A stretch of DNA of 34,748 nucleotides from Gloeocapsa sp. DLM2.Bin57 (GTDB lineage: Bacteria > Cyanobacteriota > Cyanobacteriia > Cyanobacteriales > Gloeocapsaceae). The DNA is taken from positions 1 to 34,748 of the forward strand of contig RECR01000087.1 in NCBI GenBank assembly GCA_007693955.1, in the 5' to 3' direction. Under the pieces are notes generated by a model, which was not told the origin of the DNA, did not search any database, and saw only the letters and a list, made by a program, of their open reading frames with translations. Positions 7,868-13,759 of this stretch are shown piece after piece. Numbering within the stretch: the first letter of the stretch is position 1; the number at the start of each line of letters is the position of its first letter. A program made the translations under genes and the position numbers.

Positions 7868-8965
7868 TCAAAGAGAGATAACTAGATAATTATGTTCAAA
7901 TTTAGCACCTTTAACGGGTTTACCAGCCAGAGGAGTAGGTAAGAGAAGGTTATGACGTTGATCTCCCGCGTCGATAGTGATTTCTGGTCCTGATTGACTT
8001 AATTTGACTTGTTTCTTGTTAAAACCTGGTAAGAATACCCGCACTTCTTTAGCGTTGATATCTATCTTAACGGGTAGGGGTGCGTGTCGAGTGGTTTGTA
8101 AATCTGGTAAAGCGTCGCTAATTACTGTTAAATCATTGGTATTGGTATGAGGAATATCTGTAAAACTTAATGGCTCGAATAATTCTTGTATCTCAGGCGT
8201 GATACCACGTTGATTGAGTAAGACTCCTGCTACGGTTAAACCCACTTGTTGGGCTGATCCCCAGAGAGATTGTGCTCTATCTATAGCTTCTGGTTGAGAG
8301 TCTATCACTAAATAAGCAGAGATACGCTGAGGATCTGCTAAAGCTGCCATTCCATCGGTTAGAATTTGATTAGCACGGTTATTCGGCTCAGGAGCAAAGT
8401 TATCAAAACTCCAAGATACGTTGAGAATAGTTGCGGTAATAGGTTGAATAAAGGGTGATAAAGCCTTACCTAGGTCAGATTCGGTAATTAGTTTGCGAAA
8501 ACGTCGAAAATACCAACTGAGAATCTCAGGTATAGCGAACATCCGAATGGTGTGAAAACTATCGATACCATCATAGATGATAATATCATAGTCTCCACTA
8601 GCATCATACTCCCGCAAAGCGTTAAGAGCAAGAGCTTCATCCATTCCTGGTAAGATCCCCAACTCTTGACCATAGACGTTATTTAAGATGGGGGAACGTA
8701 GATACTGCTTTTCTAGTGCTTTGAGTTCATCCCAAGCTTTTTCTAGTAATAAAGTAGCAGCTAATTGTACTACCTTGAGATTAGGTTCAATAGCTTGGGG
8801 TTCAAGATTAGGAGTGATTCCTAAAGCTTTACTCCAAGTTGGGTCAACTCCTTGTCCTACAAATAGCACACGGCTACCCTGGAGAGCGAGTTTATGAGCA
8901 GCGGCGATCGCTATAGTTGTACGACCACTACCACCTTTACCTAAAAAAGTCAGAATCCGTGCCAT
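7868..8965 (-). CDS. get3d: Get3d-type ArsA/Get3 family ATPase with alpha-crystallin-like C-terminus
   Basis: 365 aa. The deviant P-loop FLGKGGSGRTT lies at residues 7-17; the signature Lys10 is present, but the usual Walker Lys is Arg15. A switch-like YDIIIYDGID segment follows at about residue 128, and the helical region contains hydrophobic residues typical of a client groove. The last 70 residues (APLPVKIDINAKEVRVFLPGF region) form the alpha-crystallin/Hsp20-like beta domain that marks the photosynthetic-lineage Get3d clade. Get3 homologues are dimeric ATPases that shield hydrophobic clients, and Get3d clients are not established. The gene lies 32 bases after the DUF2862 gene and 49 bases before cruP, probably as one unit. 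Confidence 0.85.
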   Translation of the reverse strand: MARILTFLGKGGSGRTTIAIAAAHKLALQGSRVLFVGQGVDPTWSKALGITPNLEPQAIEPNLKVVQLAATLLLEKAWDELKALEKQYLRSPILNNVYGQELGILPGMDEALALNALREYDASGDYDIIIYDGIDSFHTIRMFAIPEILSWYFRRFRKLITESDLGKALSPFIQPITATILNVSWSFDNFAPEPNNRANQILTDGMAALADPQRISAYLVIDSQPEAIDRAQSLWGSAQQVGLTVAGVLLNQRGITPEIQELFEPLSFTDIPHTNTNDLTVISDALPDLQTTRHAPLPVKIDINAKEVRVFLPGFNKKQVKLSQSGPEITIDAGDQRHNLLLPTPLAGKPVKGAKFEHNYLVISL

Positions 8966-8997
8966 CTTACTATTCCCTATTGTCTGCTTAAACCATT

Positions 8998-9183
8998 TTA
9001 GTCTATGGCTTTGATTTCGTCTTCAAAAAACCAAATAGAAGTATTGTCGTCAAATTTGACTATAACTCCTACTCCGCTACCATCGGTCATTTTATAACGT
9101 TCGATAGTACCGACTTTCCCTAGTTTATCACTAGCTTGCTTGTCTCTGAGACGATATACTTTAACTTTTTGCCCGATTTCCAT
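8998..9183 (-). CDS. DUF2862 domain protein
   Basis: 61 aa. The sequence EIGQKVKVYRLRDK, GKVGTIERYKMTDGSG and DDNTSIWFFEDEIKAID is the complete DUF2862 domain, an SH3-like small beta barrel known only from cyanobacteria and plastid-bearing organisms. Function is unknown; the fold suggests binding to nucleic acid or protein. No signal peptide or membrane segment is present. It is first in the minus-strand group with get3d and cruP, which suggests a link with thylakoid membrane or pigment homeostasis. Confidence 0.85.
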   Translation of the reverse strand: MEIGQKVKVYRLRDKQASDKLGKVGTIERYKMTDGSGVGVIVKFDDNTSIWFFEDEIKAID

Positions 9184-9285
9184 ACCCTTTCACTTAATCA
9201 CACGATAAACCATAATCAGTTTAACTGATACTGAGACTCTTAGACTGTTTTTTTTCTTAAACTCGGAACAAAGGTGTTGGGGGTG

Positions 9286-9311
9286 TAGGGGCGATCATGC
9301 TTGCGCCCTAG
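9286..9311. repeat. Short GGGGCG/CGCCC dispersed palindrome
   Basis: TAGGGGCG and the later TGCGCCCTA form arms of an imperfect palindrome. A second member lies at 34603-34626 in this window. Short palindromes with the same GTAGGGGCG...GCGCCCTA arms are widespread between genes in many cyanobacteria. They are probably REP-like, with no proven function. Confidence 0.6.
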
Positions 9312-9378
9312 GGGGTGGGGAGAATGGAGAATGAAGAATTCCTAACCCCGAATGGTGATAAGCAAATTTTAGATATCC

Positions 9379-9442
9379 TAGGGTGGATTATAATTTGTCA
9401 ATGTAGGGTACATTTTTCCTAGGAGCGCCGTAACCCACCTTA
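9379..9442. repeat. Diverged inverted repeat (TAGGGTGG / TAACCCACC)
   Basis: CTAGGGTGGATTA at the left and CCGTAACCCACCTTA at the right are imperfect inverted complements separated by about 35 bases that include GTAGGGTAC and CCTAGG. The GGTGGGTTACGGCG-like arm recurs between genes in many cyanobacteria. It is read here as a decayed small repeat; the pairing is weak. Confidence 0.4.
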
Positions 9443-9460
9443 TAAAGATTGGGTTCTTGC

Positions 9461-9582
9461 GTACATAGTATGCTGGTTTATCATTATAAGCCTTACTGGG
9501 CAAGGGCTGAAAGCTAAACTGTTAATAACTAATTAAACAACCGCCCAGTAAGGCTTTTCTCTATTTTCAGCATACCAAGTAC
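9461..9582. mobile_element. MITE-like element with nested inverted repeats
   Basis: The outer arms GTACATAGTATGCTG (9461-9475) and CAGCATACCAAGTAC (9568-9582) are complementary at 13 of 15 positions. An inner perfect 13-base pair, AGCCTTACTGGGC (9489-9501) and GCCCAGTAAGGCT (9543-9555), is nested inside. The 122-base unit has no coding capacity and could fold into one long hairpin. This is the form of a miniature inverted-repeat transposable element. A structured RNA or the folded end of another insertion element is the alternative. No target-site duplication is evident next to the outer arms, and no related transposase lies in the window. Confidence 0.55.
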
Positions 9583-9603
9583 GGAAGAGCCGAGAGTCTT
9601 GAG

Positions 9604-9702
9604 ATGAACAATAAAAAGTTTTGGCAATTTTCTTCTAATAAGGGAGGTTATACTCTTTTTTTCATTAGTATTCTTGTTCTTTTGTATTCAGTTCATTTTT
9701 AG
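9604..9702 (+). CDS. Doubtful 32-aa ORF with pilin-like N-terminus
   Basis: A short frame from the ATG at 9604 to the TAG at 9700-9702. It reads as a basic/polar start, then NKGGYTLFFISILVLLYSV. GGYTL followed by a hydrophobic run resembles the prepilin peptidase site and start of a type IV pseudopilin, but the conserved Glu at mature position 5 is absent and nothing follows the helix. There is no clear Shine-Dalgarno. It may be the stub of a lost pilin-like gene, a small membrane protein, or chance. Confidence 0.2.
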   Translation: MNNKKFWQFSSNKGGYTLFFISILVLLYSVHF

Positions 9703-9779
9703 CACAACAACAAAGAGAGTTAAGATTATTTTTTCAGGGATTATTTTTGTTAAATTGTTTATTGGCTATTAAAACTTTT

Positions 9780-9953
9780 GGAGGTTGGAATTTAACAGAG
9801 GCTATCGCCATATCTCAATGGTTAGCTAATCAAGGAGTAAAATACCTTGAACAACCCCTGAGTATAAGGGATGAATCCAATTTAGCTCAATTGCACCAAG
9901 AATCACCCTTACCTATCTATATAGATGAAATTTGTTGTAATAATCAGGATTTA
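9780..9953 (+). pseudogene. Fragment of a dipeptide epimerase gene
   Basis: These 174 bases align without gaps to 11598-11771 inside the intact epimerase gene (offset 1818), at roughly 86% identity by hand count (about 24 differences). They encode the barrel region from GGWNLTEAIA through EYLEQPL-like KYLEQPL to the DE-CC motif. They lack the N-terminal cap, the KxK lysines and the C-terminal part, so no enzyme can be made. The open frame around it (ATG 9747 to TAA 9968) has unrelated ends. The HIP1 octamer in the intact gene is mutated to GCTATCGC here. The fragment is separated from the intact gene by the sulfotransferase gene on the opposite strand. Confidence 0.88.
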
Positions 9954-9976
9954 TTCCTTTATCTTTAACTTAACAA

Positions 9977-10942
9977 TCAGCAATCATAACCTAAATCAGA
10001 CAAATTATAACCAATTAACTCACTTGTTTTTTGATTACTTTCCTTATACATATCTTGACAATATTCTTCAATTATCCCTTTCAAACGCTTTTCTGCTTGA
10101 ACATGCATCCTTTCAGGTATTAAATTTTGTACTAAAGGAGTTAATTTTGTGACTATTTTACGTCTTATTAACTGTTCTTTCCCAATTTTATAAGGTTGAT
10201 AGAATATTCTGTTCATTATTCTTTTAATTTCTATTGTTCCTGATTTCAGTTTTTCATTTATATATTTTTCATTAGCTAATATTTCTATTTCCTTTATATT
10301 TGCATCTATTTCAACAAAATTAATTATCTTAATAAGACATTCTTTTTTATTTTTTACAAACACCTCAAAAGGAAGAAATAAAACATTGTTTTTTCCAAAC
10401 TTAGTTTGATAATATTCAATTATTTGATCATATTTATACACAGAAACATCTATACCAAGATTGAGTCTCCCACCTGATTTTATTCCTAGAAATTCTTCTA
10501 AAGTTGAACTGTAATTAATTCCTAGTTTAATTATCTGATTATACAAAGAAAAAATAGCTGCCTTTTGTTCACGTATTAGACATAATATTTTGCCATTAGG
10601 AAAAACTTGATAAATCCTATCCGCGGTCATTTTATAATAGCCTTGTTTAAATATAGGAAATACAAAGCATTCATTTGACAATACATAAACCATATTTAAT
10701 AAATTACTTTGTTTTATACAAGAATTCAACTCTTGGTAAACTAATTCTGAGTTAAAATCAACATCACTTTGATCAACAAAATATTTTAATGCTTGCATAT
10801 CTCCTCTTGGATCATTTTCGATTTTAGAAAATGGGGAAAAAGGTGTAAACCCTAAATTTTCATTACTAAATACAGTTTTTTGCAGCCAAGTAGAAGCAGT
10901 TTTAGGATAGCCGATATGAATCAGTATTTTATTATCCGTCAT
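9977..10942 (-). CDS. PAPS-dependent sulfotransferase family protein
   Basis: 321 aa. HIGYPKTASTW at residues 9-19 is the 5'-phosphosulfate-binding loop of the sulfotransferase fold (PKTxSTxL type). LCLIREQKAAIFSLYNQ near residues 117-133 has the Arg and Ser of the 3'-phosphate-binding motif. The protein should transfer sulfate from PAPS to a hydroxyl of a carbohydrate or small molecule; the acceptor is unknown. There is no signal peptide, so it would be cytoplasmic. The gene is markedly AT-rich and Lys/Ile/Asn-rich, has no HIP1 octamer and points against its neighbours. It lies between a 174-base epimerase fragment and the complete epimerase gene, all signs of an inserted surface-polysaccharide gene. 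Confidence 0.82.
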   Translation of the reverse strand: MTDNKILIHIGYPKTASTWLQKTVFSNENLGFTPFSPFSKIENDPRGDMQALKYFVDQSDVDFNSELVYQELNSCIKQSNLLNMVYVLSNECFVFPIFKQGYYKMTADRIYQVFPNGKILCLIREQKAAIFSLYNQIIKLGINYSSTLEEFLGIKSGGRLNLGIDVSVYKYDQIIEYYQTKFGKNNVLFLPFEVFVKNKKECLIKIINFVEIDANIKEIEILANEKYINEKLKSGTIEIKRIMNRIFYQPYKIGKEQLIRRKIVTKLTPLVQNLIPERMHVQAEKRLKGIIEEYCQDMYKESNQKTSELIGYNLSDLGYDC

Positions 10943-11000
10943 TATTTTAACCAGGTCTTACTTACAATAAATTTTGAGACACTATCGATAGTACCATAAA

Positions 11001-12080
11001 ATGGTTATTGTGGTTAAAATAGCAATGCAAATATCTTTTGAATTATTCACAGTTAATAAACGCTTTCCTCTGACCATTAGTCGCGGTACAACCGCAGCAT
11101 CTACTAATATTTGGTTACGTCTAGAAGCAGAAGGAATCTCAGGGTGGGGAGAAGCTTCGAGTTTTTCTCTTTCTCCTAGTCACAAGTACACCACACCAGA
11201 ATTAATCTCACAATTACAGACAATCTCCACTCAATTAGAAAAATTTCACCCCTTAGAAAGACAAAAAATTCACCAATTTTTGAGCACCATAGCTATTACT
11301 TCACCAGTTAAAGCAGCTATTGATGTAGCCTTACAAGACTGGTTAGGCAAAAGTTTAGCTATGCCATTATGGCGTTTATGGGGACTAGATGTAGAAACAA
11401 TCCCACAACTTTCCCTAACCATTGGGATTAGTACTCCAGAATTAGCCCAAGCAAGACTCAAAAATTGGCAAACAATCCTAGATATACCGATAATTAAAGT
11501 AAAAATGGGTAATCCTGACGGTATAGCAGCCGATAAAGCGATGTTTCTCGCCATTAGAGCATTAGCACCCTCCACCCCAATAACCGTAGATGCTAATGGA
11601 GGTTGGCAATTAACAGAAGCGATCGCCATGTCGCAATGGTTAGCTAATCAAGGGGTAGAATACCTCGAACAACCCCTAAGTACAAAGGATGAATCCGATT
11701 TAGCTAAATTGCACCAAGAATCACCCTTACCTATTTTTGTAGATGAAAGCTGTTGTAATAGCACTGATTTACTGAGGTTAGCTCCCTATATCGATGGAGT
11801 TAATTTAAAACTAATGAAAACAGGTGGTTTAACCGAAATCATGAATATGATTCAAATAGCAAAAACTCTTGATAAACAAATTATGTATGGGTGCTATTCT
11901 GATAGTAGCCTAGCTAATACCGCCATGTCTCATTTAGCTCCTCTAGTAGATTATCTAGACTTAGATAGTCACCTTAATTTAACTGATGATCCTTTTGTAG
12001 GAGCAACGGTAAAAGCAGGTAAATTAATACCCCCAGATTTACCTGGTTTAGGAGTTAAACATCGTGGAAATCAAAACTAA
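11001..12080 (+). CDS. dgcA: Dipeptide epimerase / DgcA-like enolase-superfamily racemase
   Basis: Up to 359 aa; the second ATG at 11025 (starting MQISFELF) gives 351 aa and fits the family start better. Neither has a clear Shine-Dalgarno. It is an enolase-superfamily, MR-subgroup enzyme. The KVKMG lysine pair lies near residue 170, metal ligands in VDANGG (near 198), YLEQPL (near 223) and VDESCC (near 247), and the second base Lys in VNLKLMKTGG (near 272). An Asp-rich DYLDLDSHL follows. The class epimerises L-Ala-D/L-Glu from peptidoglycan. Its overlap with a DUF1611 gene instead matches the DgcA/DgcN pair reported to convert D-glutamate through N-acetyl-D-glutamate. It overlaps that gene by 17 bases. 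Confidence 0.85.
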   Translation: MVIVVKIAMQISFELFTVNKRFPLTISRGTTAASTNIWLRLEAEGISGWGEASSFSLSPSHKYTTPELISQLQTISTQLEKFHPLERQKIHQFLSTIAITSPVKAAIDVALQDWLGKSLAMPLWRLWGLDVETIPQLSLTIGISTPELAQARLKNWQTILDIPIIKVKMGNPDGIAADKAMFLAIRALAPSTPITVDANGGWQLTEAIAMSQWLANQGVEYLEQPLSTKDESDLAKLHQESPLPIFVDESCCNSTDLLRLAPYIDGVNLKLMKTGGLTEIMNMIQIAKTLDKQIMYGCYSDSSLANTAMSHLAPLVDYLDLDSHLNLTDDPFVGATVKAGKLIPPDLPGLGVKHRGNQN

Positions 12081-13089
12081 CCATAGAGTGGCTATTCTAC
12101 TGCATGAAGGCATAATCAATAATGGTGGCAAAACGGGACTATCCTACCTTCGTTATGGTTTAGCTTCTACAGTAGCAGTGATTGACTATCAAACAGCGGG
12201 AGAATCCCTAGCAGAGTTAACAGGAATTAATCTAGATATCCCCATAGTTAAAAATGTAGAAGCAGCTTTAGCTTACTCCCCAGAGATTTTAATCATTGGT
12301 ATTGCACCCTCTGGAGGAAGTTTATCCCCTGATTGGCAACAAGAGATAGAAATAGCGATAAAACAGGGATTATCTATCGCTAATGGTTTACATACACCCA
12401 TTGTCTCGGAACTTAATTTACTCCCTCATCAATGGATTTGGAATATTCGTCAACCACCAGCCGATTTAACCATCGGCAAAGCACGCGCAGGATTACTTAA
12501 AGCCAAAAGAATACTAGCTGTAGGGACTGATATGGGTGTCGGTAAGATGTCCACTGGGTTAGAATTAAATAAGGCAGCTCAACAACAGGGGTTAAAGAGT
12601 AAATTTTTGGCAACAGGACAAGGTGGTATCTTAATTACTGGTACAGGAATACCCCTAGATGGTATTAAGGTTGATTTTGCAGCAGGTGCAGTAGAACAAA
12701 TGGTGATAAGTTACCCTGATTATGACTGCTTATTTATTGAGGGTCAAGGTTCTCTACTTCATCCTGGATCTACCGCTACTTTACCCCTTATCCGTGGGAG
12801 TCAACCTACTTCTTTAATTTTAGTACATCGCGCAGGTCAAACTGCAATTAAAGATATCCCCGAAGTGTTGATACCTCCTCTACCTGAAGTGATTAGTTTA
12901 TACGAAATGGTAGCCAAGGTGGCTAATATCTCTGTTAGTCCTAAAGTGAAAGCGATCGCCCTCAATACCTTTGGTTTAAATACTCAAGAGGCTCAAAAAG
13001 CCATAGATTCAGTCACAGAAACCACTAATTTACCCTGTACCGATGTAGTTAGATTTGGTGGCGATTCTTTGTTACCTTATTTAATCTAA
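12064..13089 (+). CDS. dgcN: DUF1611 family protein, DgcN-like D-glutamate N-acetyltransferase
   Basis: 341 aa with GTG start at 12064, inside the end of the epimerase gene, so the two are translationally coupled. The N-terminal part is Rossmann-like (HRVAILLHEG, then GIAPSGGSL near residue 80). The C-terminal part is P-loop-like, with GTDMGVGKMSTG near residues 153-164, FLATGQGG near 180 and FIEGQGSLLHPG near 220. This is the full DUF1611 architecture. In marine bacteria and haloarchaea this family has been reported as DgcN, acetylating D-glutamate for the partner racemase DgcA. That function in this organism is inferred from the gene pair and would allow reuse of D-Glu from wall turnover. 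Confidence 0.8.
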   Translation: MEIKTNHRVAILLHEGIINNGGKTGLSYLRYGLASTVAVIDYQTAGESLAELTGINLDIPIVKNVEAALAYSPEILIIGIAPSGGSLSPDWQQEIEIAIKQGLSIANGLHTPIVSELNLLPHQWIWNIRQPPADLTIGKARAGLLKAKRILAVGTDMGVGKMSTGLELNKAAQQQGLKSKFLATGQGGILITGTGIPLDGIKVDFAAGAVEQMVISYPDYDCLFIEGQGSLLHPGSTATLPLIRGSQPTSLILVHRAGQTAIKDIPEVLIPPLPEVISLYEMVAKVANISVSPKVKAIALNTFGLNTQEAQKAIDSVTETTNLPCTDVVRFGGDSLLPYLI

Positions 13090-13153
13090 ATTTTCCGAAA
13101 TCAAGTTTAATTATATTGTAGCTATAAATAGCTAACCTATTTACCTTAAAACA

Positions 13154-13714
13154 ATGAGCAAGTCATCAAAAAAAATTATCAAACAAAAAATTTACCAAGA
13201 TTTACTAGCTAAATTGTCTTCTGAGAGTGAAAACTACCCATGGTCTCCTGAAAGTACAGAGGATTACTACGAAAGCTTAGATCCACCCTCTGGAGTAAAA
13301 GATTATCTCAAATCTCCCAAAGCTATCCAAAAATCTTCAGATTTCTTTAAGCAAATTCAGGAACTCTACCCCCGCAATCCTGGGGATAAAGTTAAGCAAA
13401 CATTACTACAACAATTTGGGGAATCAGTACCCTCCACTTGGTTAGAAGCGATCGTTGAACAAATACAAAATAACTATCAGGAGACTTCTTCTCTACTGGA
13501 TCAACTCATAAATTGTGTTCAACCCTTATTTTCTGACTGGTGTAGTGAAGATTTACAAGTCGTTGTTCGTCCTATCGCTTATCCTATGAGAGGATCACAA
13601 GCAATCCCGTCAAAAACCTGGACAGAATTATCCCAATCAGAACAAATTCGTCTCACTTTTACTATTACTAAAGTAGCCTTAGAAACTTATCAACAGCAAA
13701 AAAATCCTGAGTAA
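13154..13714 (+). CDS. Conserved hypothetical protein
   Basis: 186 aa, no recognised domain. It has a Lys-rich start, a predicted helical body, and a central motif WSPESTEDYYESLDPPSG near residues 30-47. It ends with VVVRPIAYPMRG near residue 137 followed by a helix. There is no signal peptide or membrane segment, so it is likely cytoplasmic. It starts 64 bases after dgcN on the same strand and may be co-transcribed, or may use the AT-rich gap for its own promoter. A HIP1 variant inside and ordinary codon use suggest a resident gene. Function is unknown. Confidence 0.7.
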   Translation: MSKSSKKIIKQKIYQDLLAKLSSESENYPWSPESTEDYYESLDPPSGVKDYLKSPKAIQKSSDFFKQIQELYPRNPGDKVKQTLLQQFGESVPSTWLEAIVEQIQNNYQETSSLLDQLINCVQPLFSDWCSEDLQVVVRPIAYPMRGSQAIPSKTWTELSQSEQIRLTFTITKVALETYQQQKNPE

Positions 13715-13725
13715 TTAGTATCAAA

Positions 13726-13743
13726 ACCCTGCGATCGCAGGGT
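13726..13743 (-). terminator. Hairpin between convergent genes
   Basis: ACCCTGCGATCGCAGGGT is a perfect 18-base palindrome with a HIP1 core, placed between two convergent stop codons (13714 and 13760). Read on the minus strand it is followed by TTTTGAT, so it could act as a weak intrinsic terminator for the repeat-protein gene. On the plus strand no T tract follows. Confidence 0.45.
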
Positions 13744-13759
13744 CTCATCTAATTCTGTG

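Larger units (their letters stand above)
9184..9746. other. Repeat-rich intergenic region
   Basis: 563 bases between the DUF2862 gene and the epimerase fragment, with no convincing full-length gene. It contains a GTAGGGGCG...GCGCCC palindrome, a purine-rich stretch near 9312-9342, a second diverged palindrome, a 122-base hairpin element and a 32-codon ORF of doubtful status, each listed separately. The left part must also carry the promoter of the DUF2862-get3d-cruP unit. No clear -10/-35 pair could be singled out. Confidence 0.6.

Noticed and set aside
9461-9582. tRNA or integron attC site
   Set aside because: No cloverleaf, T-loop or anticodon arm, and no RYYYAAC/GTTRRRY core pairs.
9747-9968. 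73-codon frame as a real gene
   Set aside because: Only its middle matches the epimerase and both ends are unrelated; it is the shell of a gene fragment.
11270-11629. 119-codon minus-strand frame inside the epimerase gene
   Set aside because: Antisense shadow of a well conserved enzyme gene.
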